Origin: Pictodentalium vernedei
Taxonomy: Eukaryota; Mollusca; Scaphopoda; Dentaliida; Dentaliidae
Direction: 5' to 3'
Assembly (NCBI GenBank): GCA_031216915.1
Contig: CM062289.1
Coordinates: 445,556,910 to 445,620,909 of the forward strand
DNA: 64,000 nucleotides
Of the stretch, positions 22,770 through 34,876 are shown piece after piece. The position numbers and the translations under genes are program-made. The notes beneath the pieces were generated by a model. The model saw only the letters and a list, made by a program, of their open reading frames with translations. It did no database searches and had not been told where the DNA came from. The number at the start of each line of letters is the position of its first letter. The first letter of the stretch is position 1.

Positions 22770-22940
22770 CCCATTCCCAATGCAGATGATATAAAAATTT
22801 ATTATTTTAAATATTATTTTTTAAATTTTAAAAAAAAATTTCAACAAAACCATATCATGTGACCCCTCTTTGGAACGAGCTGGATGAGCTCGTTCCAAAG
22901 AGGGGTCACATGATATGGTTTTGTTGAAATTGTTCGAAAA
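22770..22940. mobile_element. left part of type I TTAA MITE, split by DIRS copy 2
   Basis: TTAA (22766-22769), then CCCATTCCCAATGCAGATG and the palindromic centre GAGCTGGATGAGCTC, ending GTTGAAATTGTTCGAAAA. The right part is 29952-30020 with TTAA at 30021-30024. Joined, they match the intact type I copies (for example 4666-4913) without gain or loss. Confidence 0.8.
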
Positions 22941-22979
22941 GTTAAAAAATTTATAGTAATTTATATATTTTTTATACTT

Positions 22980-23169
22980 ACCAATGACCCAGACATAGCT
23001 GGTGCTAACTCTTAAAATATAGGGCCAAACACAAATTTTGCCCCCCAATCCCCAAAATTTGCATCTAAAACTAAAGAAAACATGTCCTGAAAGGCCCTCC
23101 ACACTTCGCCCCTACTGCGCATGCGCAGTGTCAAGGACGTTCCGAAATTGGCGCCATTTATCATTCTAA
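22980..23169 (-). repeat. DIRS copy 2, 3' inverted terminal repeat
   Basis: Matches 15490-15679 of copy 1 and is inverted to 29749-29939. The NRF-1-like palindrome is at 23114-23129. Confidence 0.85.
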
Positions 23170-23242
23170 TAACCAGTGCCTGGTAAGCGCTATGTACTCA
23201 GCGGGGAGGCAAGAGTTCCCAACTCCTGGAAGGGCCATCCCC

Positions 23243-23331
23243 GTCTGGGTCATTGGTAAGTATAAAAAATATATAAATTACTATAAATTTTTTAACATTT
23301 TTATACTGTACCAATGACCCAGACATAGCTG
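23243..23331 (-). repeat. DIRS copy 2 internal complementary region
   Basis: The 54 bp at 23243-23296 complement the outer 3' end at 22941-22994, and the 35 bp at 23297-23331 complement the outer 5' end at 29917-29951. The sequence is identical to the ICR of copy 1. Confidence 0.9.
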
Positions 23332-23979
23332 AATAGTAAAAAGGCTGGAGGTCCAAGGACATAGAGCAAAATGGAATACGCTCAATAAAATAAAATAGAG
23401 TCATCCCCTGTAGGGAAAAGAAGTAATAGGCCTTACATGTATCTTTCTTATTTATAATAAATTAGAAAGATACAACATCTTCCAAAATTGAGCTTCAAAC
23501 ATCCATGTACTCTATTAATATCCAATATAATCCTTATACTAATAATTTTTAAAGTAAGCCAATAATAAAGTAAGTCTAGAGAATAGAGACTCTTATACTC
23601 CTAAAAGTGTCTGAGAATTGCATAATCATGTCCGTTGACATATGCAATATTCAAAAGCTATACTTTAAAAACTAAGACTTGAATGAATTTTATAAACTTA
23701 AACTTCTCACTAAACAACCATCCCAATAACAGCTCAGAATTACTAACTCCGGAGGAGGTATCCCCTTGTTTTCATAGTAAAACAGGTGACCCAAGGGAAC
23801 ACCCTTCCCCCCCCCCCCCCCCTTTTTCTTGCCCTGGGTCAAATAGCCCAGAGCGAAGAGGGCAGCCGAACGGAGACACTGCCGAAACAGACAGCCTACC
23901 TAGCTATAGTAGCAACTGTAAAGAGAATGACATTCTGAGCAGTAGATAATAGACCTAACAAAAGAGGCCTCAAGAAATT

Positions 23980-24900
23980 GACTCGATATTTCTAAGATAA
24001 AATTCATGAATGTGGATGGCTGAGAGCAATGAGCGGCCTTCAAAAATCTATAATAGCGACACTATTAAAGTAAGCCCAAGAAGTAGAAGAACTCTTACTT
24101 CATGAGCCGAAATCTTAAGCACAACTGCTGAGTCAATGATATACCATAAGCAGTACGCTAGTTAATAGAATCCATTAACAATAAAATGGAGCGTAACGTC
24201 CTTCTACTAGACATCCAAGACAGAAGAAGCTTACGCCCTTGTAATAAACAGATATCTGTTTATAAATACATAAACTGTACCCGGAAAGAGTAAAGGCCTA
24301 TGCCCATACGAAGACGGAAGGACCTTAAAATAATAGGTTCCGGATAATAGGAGCCTAACTCTTATGCAACAATCCAACCTAAATAGTAATGGAAGTATTG
24401 ATTCCGAAACTATGAAAGTGAAAATCATCCATCGATAGTGCATGAAACTCACTGACTCTACAGTAAAAGAGAAACCAACAGAATTACTGTCTAAAAGGTC
24501 AGAATTTGAAAACTACTGTTTCCAGAGGCTCAAATGATTACTTAGCTAAATAAGAACCGAAGTTAAAATCCGTATAGGAATTTAATCTAAAGATTCTAAG
24601 TCTATTTATCAAAAAGTTACTAACTGACTTAGATAAAGAGACAAAAGACTCAATTGTAAACTATCGTAGAGTGCATAGGTATGAGGTAACATAAACCTAT
24701 AACCTAAATAATAACAGGCTGCAGTAGATCTTGTGAAACAAGTATACTAAAAAATAGCAATGAGTAGTATGGAGGGATCAACAATATGAACATAATGATC
24801 CCTACACCACGACGGAAGAGCCTCCACTTTAGTCGCATAGAATAGCGAAGAAGAGGATCTCCTATAGTAAGAAATCGCGTCCAAAGCTCGTCCAGTACAG
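23980..24900 (-). pseudogene. DIRS tyrosine recombinase, copy 2, broken
   Basis: Same motifs as copy 1: RRSSSSLFYATKVEALPSW (24887 downward), RVSEFHALSMDDFHF near 24455-24410, and the HEFYLRN Tyr box near 24000. The internal stops are at the same places. It is not translatable as one protein. Confidence 0.7.
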
Positions 24901-25129
24901 TGCTTACAATGCAATACGGACCACACAACGGAATACATGAAGGTTGCGACCTTGCTGGTTGTGATAAAGATGACACGATTTACCCAGTGAAAAAAGATCC
25001 TCACATAGAGGAAGATTTCACGTTAAGATCCACAGTAGACAAGAGAGTAAATTACTCATGATCTCTGTGAAGATAGAGATGCTATCAACAGAAATGTATT
25101 GTGGTTGTTTATCTTAGCAATACCTGCTA

Positions 25130-26350
25130 AAACAACAGCGCCGGAGGATACGCGTATCCTATCATTCCGTCCTATAGATCAATAGAGCGTTAACACTATT
25201 AGCTCAGAGATCTGGACAAGCCAACACATACGTCTGCAATTGATTAGCAAGCTGTGTCATAAATAAAACATCATTGGGCGCTCCCATAGATAGCAAATCT
25301 GATTGAATACTTGTTTGTTGAGAGTCCATTCTGACAGCAACAAGCGACCCGTAAGAGAACGGGAGTCCGATAAAACAATCAGACGACCCAGAATATGACG
25401 GACCAAAACTGAACTTGGTGTACTATAACCAACAGACGGATTCTTTCCATTAAATTGAATAACGGAAACGAAAGAGTGCCTCCCTGGTTCCGGAGATACG
25501 CCACTACTGTCGAATTAAAGGACAGGAATTTGGGCATGCGTTTCTGAATAATGTTCATGCAAAGACATAAAGCAAGCCTAAAAAAACATTATTCCGCGGA
25601 AGTTAAACTGATAGCTAAAAGACTGCGGAACCCAAAGACCCTGGCACTTCGAATCCGTAGGGATCAGTATATATCCCAATCTGTTTGACTGGCAACCGTC
25701 ATAACAGCCACACTCGGGTCCGGCAACTGCGGCGGCACTCTCTGAGTCAACCACCGAATGTTTGCCCCAGTCTGAATCTCTTGTAACACTAGATAGACAA
25801 GAGAATGTATAAATCGAGCAATTCATGGATTGCCGAAAAGTTGCCGTCGAAGAGAAGCTTCTCCGAGAACGAAGCGACTCTGAGAGAGTTCTTAACCTTA
25901 CTATCCACGTGTGTGGATGTAGCTAGGGCTGCGTCACGTCTAACCAACTCCAATCAGCAACTGAAGGGCGGAGTTATACGTGAACAAACTACTGCCCTCA
26001 AAAGAAATTACATAGAGAATAATATCCCGTAAATCTTTTCTTGAAGACGTAATGATAACGCCTCAGTAAGGCGGATTACGTATAATAAAGCGTCTAAGTT
26101 AAGTCTACTATACATAATGTCGTTCCCAACATTGAAATTGGAAAAGACATAAACGGCGAAAAAGAATATATGCAGTCTTTAATCACACCGTCTAGACGCA
26201 TATGAACTCTCGGTATGCCCTGCTCTGCCAAAATAAACTATTTGTAAAAATGATAAAATGGCAGAAATGAGCCACGCAGACAAGAAACTAAACTATCATG
26301 CTTAGTAGCAGGCTAGTATATATATATAAATATATAGCGTCGAAAAATAA
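25130..26350 (-). pseudogene. DIRS RT/RNase H region, copy 2, broken
   Basis: Carries DSDWGKHSVVDSESAAAVAG joined to GYILIPTDSKCQGLWVPQS in one open segment (25826-25578), longer than in copy 1. The NSTVVAYLRNQGGT RNase H signature follows near 25520-25480 in another frame. The RT is as reduced as in copy 1. Confidence 0.72.
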
Positions 26351-26444
26351 AACACATGTTGTAATGACAATATTGGACTGCGTCGGTAAGACAGGGACAA
26401 TGTCCCTGTACCGATCGAAAAATCCGAGTCCAATGACGCTATAA

Positions 26445-28617
26445 GTCTCTTATCCAAGATCGCAGCAATGAAGTCCGAAAAATAATCACTGGAAGAAATG
26501 CCAGAAGATATGAAAGGCATCTTCCGATACTACTAAAGGGAAAACTCGAAATCTTTCGAATCCCTTTCGCCATCCTGTCGGACCCTATAAAGCGTTCGGT
26601 CGTCCGTAGCTGATGCAACCGCGGACCGCACCGACCCAGCGCCGTCGGAAAATTCCTGATTCGACCGAGAAACTGTCAATTGCTGGGATGCTGCGAAACA
26701 ACTGTGCTAACTCGGATAGCACGTCCGTCACTGAGGCCTGAGGAGAAGCGGTCTTACGATGCATTGCCGCTGGAAGCTCCGTGATCGTTACCCCGTGCAT
26801 ACTTCCAATATGCGAGCAAACGGAGTGTATAGGCCTCGTGTCCCTTGGCTACCGGATGGCGCGACCTATTCGCCGTGGAATCACTGAATGCCGAAACTGA
26901 TCGGATACTCGAGGTCACGTAGCCAATGTGCGGTCGTGTGCCCTGCTGTGAGGATGAGGAAGCATTAAAGACAGTCTCTCGGACTGTCAATATAACGGAG
27001 CGTCCCGAGCAACGGACATATGCTCCGAATGTAAAATATCTGAACCACAACATGCGGTCCCCTATGTTGTTGGCTTCCTCCGATCTGTCCTCAATCTGCC
27101 GTCACTGGGTGAGTACTAAAGTAATTAAAGTGCTCGCATCACCCAAATCTCCTTCCTAGACCGCAACGGACGAACCCGGCAGCCGAACCATTCGATGAAT
27201 GTACGCTACACCGGGTGAGCTAGCGAATGTCACTCCGTAAGCGATAGACATATTCCATGAGCACTTATTGCCGCTAACTCTTCATTAACTATGACGACAG
27301 AGGCACACTTTTGAAAGACATCTCCATAACTCTTCGAACAAGAAACCAGAAATGCTTGGATAGCAAGCATAAAATAATAATATATATAGCGTCGTTCAAT
27401 AATTCGAAAGTTTGTGTGACATTATTGGACTATGTCGGAACTGAGGGACGATGTCCCTGAACCGAACCAAAAATTTCTAAGTCCACCGACGCTATCAGTT
27501 TCTTATCCGTCATCGCAGCATATGTTGTTCCGAAAAGGAAAGCTTGAAATCCTCCGAATCCCTTTCGGTATCCCGTCGGACCGGATGAAACTTTCGGACG
27601 TCCGTACCCGCTTCCGCGGAGCGTCCCGACCCAGCATCGTCGGATAAAATATATGCGACAGATTCAGTTGATGCTGGGATGCTGCGATAAACTGTGCTAT
27701 TAAGGAAAGCACGTCCGTTCCCGAGGCCTGTGCAGTAGCGGACTTACGATGCATTGCCGCCGGAAGCTCCGTGTACGTTGACTCCCGCACACTTCCTATG
27801 CAAACGTCCGGAGTCTGCAGGCCTCGAGTCCCCGGCTACCGACCCAGCGCTGTCGGATAATTCTCGATCCGACACCGTTTCTGTCGGCTGCTGGGATGCT
27901 GCGATAAGCTGTGCTATGTGCACAAGAATGTCCGGCGTCGAGACCTGCGGAGGCACAGTCTATCGCTGCTTCGCCGAGGGCAGCTCCGCATCAGATGGCT
28001 CCCGCATACTTTTCTTATGCGAACGTCCGGAGTCCATCGGTCTCGAATCCCTGGCTGCCGGATGGTGTGACCTGGTCGCCGAAGAATCCTTGATCGGCGA
28101 AGCTGGTAATATATCGGCGGTCACGCAGCCAAGGTGCGGTCGTGTGCGCTGACGAGAAGAGGAAGCCTTAGCAGTCTCAGCGGACTGCCTATACAACGAA
28201 GCGTCCCGAGCGACGGACGTATGCTCCGCTAACGACACATTTTGTACCACAACATCTGGGGCCAGATGTTGTTGAACGAGAGAGGGGCCTCTCTCGCTTG
28301 CCGTCCGGATGGACCGGAACCAGCTATGAACCGGACTAAAAGGCTTCCTCCGTTCTCCCTCCGATCCGCCGTCACTGGGTGTGCATTAAGTTAATTTTAT
28401 AGTGCTCGCATCACCCCAAAATTCCTTCTAGACCGCAACGGACGAACCCGGCTGCCGAACCATTCGGTGAATGGACGCTACACCGGGCGAGCTAGCGGAC
28501 GTCAAAGGCCGTCGAACCTACTAGGGTCCTCTTAGGCAATTGGCGTATAACATGAGCACTTTTCCGCTAGCCCTTCATTAATAGTGACGACGGAGGCACA
28601 CTGTTGGAAGACATCAC
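26445..28617 (-). pseudogene. DIRS gag-like region, copy 2, with internal duplication
   Basis: Same three DVLSxIAQ-type repeats (near 26730, 27710 and 27950) and the same larger duplication (26945-27345 versus 28145-28617) as copy 1. The duplication therefore predates the split of the two copies. Confidence 0.5.
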
Positions 28618-29748
28618 AGATACATCACCCTAATCTTGATCGTCTGAAATAGAAATTGATAAAGTAGAGTGACCCTGCGGGGAAAGGACCGGAGTGTCCA
28701 AATCCCCAACAACATACCGTGACATACGCTTCCCATATTGTCATCGAAATCATACGATACAGAACAGGAGTTAATGCGAGTACACTGACTACATATAGAA
28801 TGATAATAAAGTCAGAGGAAGACTTCCTCTTAAAACAATTGATCAATATCCTTTCAATGTGAAAAGAAAACAAGTCCTGGTACTCGCACTAACCCCTGGC
28901 AATCAAAATACATAATAATAATATGATCCATTAATATAGAAAAAATAATTGAAATCAAAATATTTTGAAAAAATATTTTTTCAGAACAGCCCAAGTTTCT
29001 GAAAAGTAACGTTGAGCCCCCAATGGATCCCAAGCCTAAGTGTGGACAACAATTTTAAAAATATTTTAAACAATTTATTCAACACTTACGAACAATAATA
29101 ATGTATCTAGTTATGATTAAAATAACATAAAGATATTATTTATTAGAAATCCCCCCCTCACACAGAGGGCTGTTGTAAATGTAAACAATGAGTGTAAAAA
29201 CACTAAAATAAGACTCCAGGCACCCAGGCCCGAAATCAGTTACCAAAAATACACTATCTGATGCAAAACAGAGACTTCCAGGGAAGAAACTGCAGAACAT
29301 CAGATGGTAGATGCAGAACACAACGCCTAACCACCCGTAGGTGAAGACGTAAACATGGGGAAAGACCAGAATTCATTCTGTTATTCAGCTAAAACTCCCA
29401 AGAAATTTTAGTAATAATAATTACAGAAACTATGCCAAAAGCATGGGAGAATAGCAAGGGGGAACTTAAAGGACAGGGAGAGAGGAAAACACTTGTAAAA
29501 ACAGTGTAACTAATAATCAGAATGACAACAAAATGGCTGCTGCCTTGAAAATAGGTAACTTAACATAATTTCATTAAAAAATTTTAAGTTACAGCCCTGA
29601 TAATATTCTGTCACACATTCTTTTCCTCTCCTCCTTCTCTATCCTCCTTAGAATCACCATTTCACTAATATTTATGTGTCTGGCATCATTTAAACTGAGA
29701 TTTAAAAGCACCAAGATCAGTCAGATGTTAACTGATGAAGGGCCAAAC

Positions 29749-29939
29749 TTAGAATGATAAATGGCGCCAATTTCGGAACGTCCTTGACACTGCGCATGCG
29801 CAGTAGGGGCGAAGTGTGGAGGGCCTTTCAGGACATGTTTTCTTTAGTTTTAGATGCAAATTTTGGGGATTGGGGGGCAAAATTTGTGTTTGGCCCTATA
29901 TTTTAAGAGTTAGCACCAGCTATGTCTGGGTCATTGGTA
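29749..29939 (-). repeat. DIRS copy 2, 5' inverted terminal repeat
   Basis: Inverted counterpart of 22980-23169, with the NRF-1-like palindrome at 29789-29804. The unique outer extension reaches 29951. Confidence 0.85.
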
Positions 29940-29951
29940 CAGTATAAAAAT

Positions 29952-30020
29952 ATAATATTTTTTCAACTGCTGAATTTGCATATTACGCGGGCAGATGCGA
30001 GCGATTTGTTAGGTAAAGGG
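29952..30020. mobile_element. right part of type I TTAA MITE, split by DIRS copy 2
   Basis: ATAATATTTTTTCAACTGCT ... GCGATTTGTTAGGTAAAGGG, then TTAA (30021-30024). It completes the element begun at 22770. Confidence 0.8.
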
Positions 30021-30024
30021 TTAA

Positions 30025-30723
30025 ACATAGGACTAGCCTACCATCAATGCTAAATCCTAATAACACACACAATAAAGGAACCATTTCCCTGGTGAGGGGA
30101 GAGGGGGGAGGGAGTGAGTGTTAGACTTCCTGTTAGGGAGGGTTTACCCCCCCCCCCCCCCCCCCCCCCCTCCTAGATGGAAACCACACGAACTTGCAGG
30201 GTGGTGCGAATAAATTGGCTGCTCAGTGAAACTAATACCAAATGCATGTTGCTACATCCCACAACTGACAATGGAAAGCACCTTGTACACTTTCCCAAAA
30301 AGGGTGGACAAAATGCTATGTGGCTGCTCCATTGCAGCCATGACTTGATCTGATGAGAAATTCAAGAAAATACTCAAAAGATTAAGGGATAAAAAGTTCA
30401 ATGGAAAATGTACAAATAAAGAATTATGACTTGGCTAAAATCAACCACTTGAAAGAAGATTATAACAATAATTTGTTTAATCAATGAAAGACATTCGGAC
30501 ATCTTAATTTATTTATTTACAGCTAATTATCTTACATCGTGCATTACAATCTCTTCCTTTTAACATTCACATATATCTCTATAATATAAGTTACAACACA
30601 AGTTTATATACAAATTTCTGAAATGAAAAAAAATGTTTTAGCATTTCAACCTGTAGCATTATTAACTCCTTACATGCTGCTGGCGGATATTTCGGCCAAG
30701 GACAAGAAATCACTTACTACTAA
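30025..30723. other. non-coding, poly-C tract
   Basis: Contains a ~22-nt C run at about 30148-30170 and a half copy of the GCAGCCATGACTTGAT hairpin family (about 30331-30370). No gene is seen. Confidence 0.5.
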
Positions 30724-33436
30724 AACAAGAGGCCCAAGGGCTGAGGGCGCTCACCCGACATGGTAGCCTAAATATCAACCCAGAGAATTGATTTCAACAA
30801 GTTGCATCTGCTCCTCCTAAGAAAATTTTGCTTATACCAAATATCCAAAAATTCTGACCAGTGGATCTAAAAAAAAAGATTTTTAAAGAATATTCCTCAT
30901 ACTGATGAACTAAGTGATAATTTGGGCTCCCCCAGGGAGCCCATATATGAACCCAGGGACTTGGCGTTAACAAACTTGAATCCCCCCCCCCCTCCCCCCC
31001 CCCCCCCCCCCCCCCAACAAGGATTCTGCACACAAAATATCAAAACATTCCGACTGCTGGATCTGAAGATGATTTTTAAAGAAAATTCCTCATTTTGAAC
31101 TTAGTTACAATTCGAGCTTCCACAATGAGCCCAAATATGGACCTAGGGACATGGCTTTAACAAACTTGAAACTCACCCTCCTAAGGATGCTGCATACCAA
31201 ATATTAAAACATTCCGACTGCTGAATCTGAAGAAGAAGATTTTTAAAGAAAAATTCCTCATATTGACTAAGTTATAATTCGGGCTACAGGGAGCCCAAAT
31301 ATGGACCCAGGGACTTGGCTTTAACAAACTTGAATCCCCCCCAAGAATGCTACACACCACATATCAAAACATTGCGACTGCTGGATCTGAAGAAGAAGAT
31401 TTTTTAAGAAAATTCCTCATTTTGAACTAAGTTATCATTCGAGCTCCCACAGTGAGCCCAAATATGGACCTAGGGACATGGCTTGAACAACTTGAATCTC
31501 ACCCTCCTAAGGATGCTGCATACCAAATATCAAAACATTCCGACAGCTGGATCTGAAGAAGAAGATTTTTAAAGAAAATTCCTCATTTTGAACTAAGTTA
31601 TCATTCGAGCTCCCACAGTGAGCCCAAATATGGACCTTGGGACATGGCTTGCACAAACTTGAATCTCACCCCCCCAAGGATGCTGCATACCAAATATCAA
31701 AACATTCCAACTGCTGGATCTGAAGAAGATTTTTAAAGAAAATTCCTCATTTTGAACTAAGTTATAATTTGGGCTTCCACAGTGAGCTCAAATATGAACC
31801 CAGGGACTTGGCTTGAACAAACTTGAATCTCACCCCCCTAAGCATGGTGCATACCCAATATCAAAAGATTCTGCCTGCTGGATCTTGAGAAGAAGATTTT
31901 CAAAGAAATTTGCCTGAAATGCACTAAGTTCGAATTCGAGCTTCTATAGTGAGCCCAAATATGAATCTAGGGAGCTGATTTGAACAAACTTGAATCAGAT
32001 CCACCCCACAATGTTCCATACCAAATATCAAAAGATTCTGCCTGCTGAATCTGGAGAAGAAGATTTTTTAAGAAATTTGCCTGAAATGCACTAAGTTCGA
32101 ATTCGGGCTTCTATAGTGAGCCCAAATATGCATCCAGGGGGGCCGATTTGAACAAACTTGAATCAGATCCACCCCTCAATGTTGCATACCAAATATCAAA
32201 AGATTCTGCCTGCTGGATCTGGAGAAGAAGATTTTTTAAGAAATTTGCCTGAAATGCACTAAGTTCGTATTCTGGCTTCTATAGTGAGCCCAAATATGAA
32301 TCCAGGGGGGGCCGAATTGAACAAACTTGAATCAGATCCACCCCACAATGTTGCATACCAAGTATCAAAAGATTCTGCCTGCTGGATCTGCAGAAGAAGA
32401 TTTTTTAAGAAATTTGCCTGAAATGCACTAAGTTCGAATTTGAGCTTCTATAGTGAGCCAAAATATGAATCCAGGGGGCCCGATTTGAACAAACTTGAAT
32501 CAGATCCACCTCACAATGTTGCATACCAAATATCAAAAGATTCTGGATCTGGAGAAGAAGATTTTTTAAGAAATTTGCCTGAAATGCACTAAGTTCGAAA
32601 TCGAGCTCCTATACTGAGCCCAAATATGAACCCAGAGGGCCGATTTGAACAAACTTGAATCAGATCCACCATACAATGTTGCATACCAAATATCAAAAGA
32701 TTCTGCCTGCTGGATCTGGAGAAGATTTTTTAATCTTTTCCCCATTGCCTACAGTGTAAAAAAGTGCTGACTCCGCACTTTTTCAAAGTCCTGAAAAAAG
32801 AACCTTGTGATCAAACCGATAGTGATTTTTTTTAACCATTCTATTCTACTGGATAAAAGTAAGCTTTATACAAAATAAGAATTCTCTGTGCCGTGTAGTT
32901 TTGGAGATATGGCAGTTTTAAGGTTTTTCCTATTTTTAGCTCCCGAAGTTCCCACGGGGCAATGAGAAAAATTTTTTTGGCATCAGTCAACTACTTATGA
33001 CCCATTATCATCTCATATCAAATTTGGTTCAAATCGACCTCACGGTTCTGAAAATAGAAATTTTAGGCGTGGTCAAAATTTTTGCCCCTCCCATAACGAA
33101 GGCAAATAATGCCCGACAAACTTCTCTTGAACAAACTTGATTCTAAACCTCAAAAGGACTCTGTATACCACATATCAAGTCTCTGCTACTGGTGGTTCAT
33201 TAGAAGAAGATTTTCAAAAAAATTGGCCATTTTTCCCCCACACCTCTGCTCAATATGAGCCAAAAGCTATTTTGGATAAAAATCAAAATGCCCCTATATA
33301 ACCACTACTTACATGAAATTTAATTAAAATGTGGCCAGTGGTTTAGGAGAAGGAGGCTCAAATACCACCTTCACGCAGGACGACAGACGACGGACGAAGA
33401 GTGATAAAAAAAGCTCACCCTGACTTTCAGTCAGGT
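30724..33436 (+). mobile_element. array-type (pearl/HINE-like) element, ~165-bp repeats
   Basis: Starts ACAAGAGGCCCAAGGGC with subterminal GCTCACC. It ends with a GACGACAGACGACGGAC run and a 3' hairpin AGCTCACCCTGAC...GTCAGGTGAGCT (33412-33431). The core is about 12 monomers of ~165 bp in two blocks, an older one (30.8-31.85 kb, CATTCCGACTGCTGGATCTG) and a younger, more uniform one (31.85-32.75 kb, GATTCTGCCTGCTGGATCTG). A non-repeated tail fills 32.75-33.36 kb. Subterminal inverted motifs, a central array and a 3' hairpin match Helentron-associated non-autonomous elements known from bivalves and flies. The superfamily assignment is inference. Confidence 0.65.
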
Positions 33437-33747
33437 GAGCTAAAAATTGTTTCATCTGTGCTTGTGAACCCTGGAAGGCTATTACCCTGCCCAGATGGAT
33501 GCATCGAATTACAGAAAAATGGATGACAATAAATGCTAATACAATGAATGTTTAACAACAGGATACAATGGAGAAGAGTTGACAGTGACCCCTTGGCCTG
33601 GTGATCAGGTGACAAATGCACAAGTTAAGTTGTGTTTGGTGATATGCTAAAACTATATGTGAGATTCTACATCAGTAAAAAAATGTATGAGATCCTTATC
33701 GTTCCATCTAATCAAAATAAAAAGGGCTTATATTGTATTATTATTAT
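33437..33747. other. non-coding, no gene seen
   Basis: The minus-strand 64-codon frame at 33427-33621 has no recognisable motif. Confidence 0.4.
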
Positions 33748-33931
33748 TATTTATTAGGGTTTAACGTGCCCCCATGTGGACAATCTGGGTGAAGTGCCTT
33801 GCCCAAGGACACAACGCAGGAGTCCGAATCGGTCGTTCAGACGGTTACCCATCCAAGGAATAACTGGGCTTGACGTTGCTTAACTTCGGTGATCTGACGA
33901 GAACCAGTTACCGCAATGCCACCGCACCCCT
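33748..33931 (-). mobile_element. 5S rRNA-derived SINE
   Basis: On the minus strand the head (33931 to about 33805) reads AGATCACCGAAGTTAAGCAA, then AGCCCAGTTATTCCTTGGAT and GGGTAACCGTCTG, a diverged 5S rRNA 3' half with its internal promoter region. It runs into TTGTGTCCTTGGGCAAGGCA, the same body as the tRNA-headed SINEs of this window, and ends in a TAATAAATAATA tail at 33748. This is the SINE3 arrangement. Confidence 0.75.
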
Positions 33932-34060
33932 AGGCTTATATTGTATTATATTGTATATATTGTATATATTGTATTATATTTTATATATTGTATAATACTG
34001 TATATATTTAGTATTGAGGTAACCCATATAAAAAAAGGTGTTGTGATGCTTCTTCGCCTT
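33932..34060. repeat. AT microsatellite (TATATTGTAT)
   Basis: Imperfect TATATTGTAT repeats, about 33940-34015. Confidence 0.8.
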
Positions 34061-34101
34061 CTCCGTTTTACCATGTCAGCCATGCAGTTTTATGTCATAA
34101 T

Positions 34102-34202
34102 GGAATTTCTGCCAAATTAAATGCGTGTAGCAACAACAAGTGCGTGATCTCGCCAAAGCGAGATCAGGCATTAGTTGTTGCTATTTATTTAGGCAGAAAT
34201 TC
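34102..34202. repeat. foldback hairpin
   Basis: Arms ATTTCTGCCAAATTAA...TAGCAACAAC and their complement close on the perfect inner stem TGATCTCGCC AAA GCGAGATCA. Miniature inverted repeat of unknown class. Confidence 0.65.
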
Positions 34203-34264
34203 TTTTTATGATGGAAACAGTATGTCAGTCTATTCATAATGTGGATTCAATGCTCAACCTTTAA

Positions 34265-34477
34265 CCCTTTACCCAACGAATCGCCACATCCGCCCGCGTA
34301 ATATGCAAATTCAGCAGCTGAAGAAATATTATTTTTCGAAAAATTTCAACAAAACCATATCATGTGACCCCTCCAAAGAGGGGTCATATGATATGGTTTT
34401 GTTGAAATTTTTTGAATAAATTTAAAAAATGATATTTAAAATAATAAATTTTGAAATCGTCTGATTTGGGTAAAGGG
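34265..34477. mobile_element. type I TTAA MITE
   Basis: TTAA at 34261-34264 and 34478-34481. Termini are CCCTTTACCCAACG and GGGTAAAGGG. The centre is shortened to GACCCCTCCAAAGAGGGGTC. Confidence 0.75.
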
Positions 34478-34544
34478 TTAAGTCTGGATAGTTCCTAAAT
34501 ATTGTAAAGTCTTTCTGGTAAAACATGTGAGATTAGCAAATTAA

Positions 34545-34777
34545 CCCATTACCCAATGCAGAGAATATCAAAATTTATAATTTTAATTACTATTTTTAAA
34601 TATTTTTCAAAAAATTTCAACAAAACCATATCATGTGGCCCCTCATTGGAATGAGCTCGTTCCAATGAGGGAACACATGATATGGCTTTGTTGAAATATT
34701 TTTGAAAAATTAATTTTTTTCAATGGCTCAATTTGCAAATTACGTGGGCAGATATGGGCAATTCGTTAGGTAACTGG
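34545..34777. mobile_element. type I TTAA MITE
   Basis: TTAA at 34541-34544 and 34778-34781. Termini CCCATTACCCAATGC and GTTAGGTAACTGG are diverged. The centre is GGAATGAGCTCGTTCC. Confidence 0.72.
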
Positions 34778-34876
34778 TTAATAAAGTTATGTTTTATTGT
34801 TTTGTCGTAACCTGTAGTTCATTTGCAGATTTTGCAACTGATGTACACCCCACGTAACCTAAACAATCGTTCGCGT

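Larger units (their letters stand above)
22941..29951 (-). mobile_element. DIRS-type tyrosine-recombinase retrotransposon, copy 2
   Basis: 7,011 bp, same orientation and architecture as copy 1 and nearly identical in sequence. The ITRs are at 29749-29939 and 22980-23169, and the ICR at 23243-23331. The extra length comes mainly from ~50 bp near 23487-23537 that copy 1 lacks. Most stops and frameshifts are shared with copy 1. One exception is the stop after the AAAVAGP motif, which is Glu here (25690-25740). It lies in a type I TTAA MITE without target duplication. The leader is about 28625-29745. Confidence 0.88.

Noticed and set aside
15700-29321. Many 60-130-codon frames in the DIRS units as separate genes
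   Set aside because: They are fragments or antisense shadows of broken gag, RNase H and recombinase. Recognisable motifs pass from frame to frame.
15451-29951. A simple tandem segmental duplication
   Set aside because: The outer flanks of the two units differ, and each pair of flanks rejoins into a different MITE, which a tandem duplication cannot produce.
30145-31016. Poly-C runs as a functional structure
   Set aside because: Long homopolymers also occur at 5948, 40890, 41990, 46899 and 53955. They are more simply slippage products and possible sequencing uncertainty.
33800-33931. A 5S rRNA gene
   Set aside because: Only a diverged 3' part of 5S is present, and it is joined to the SINE body.
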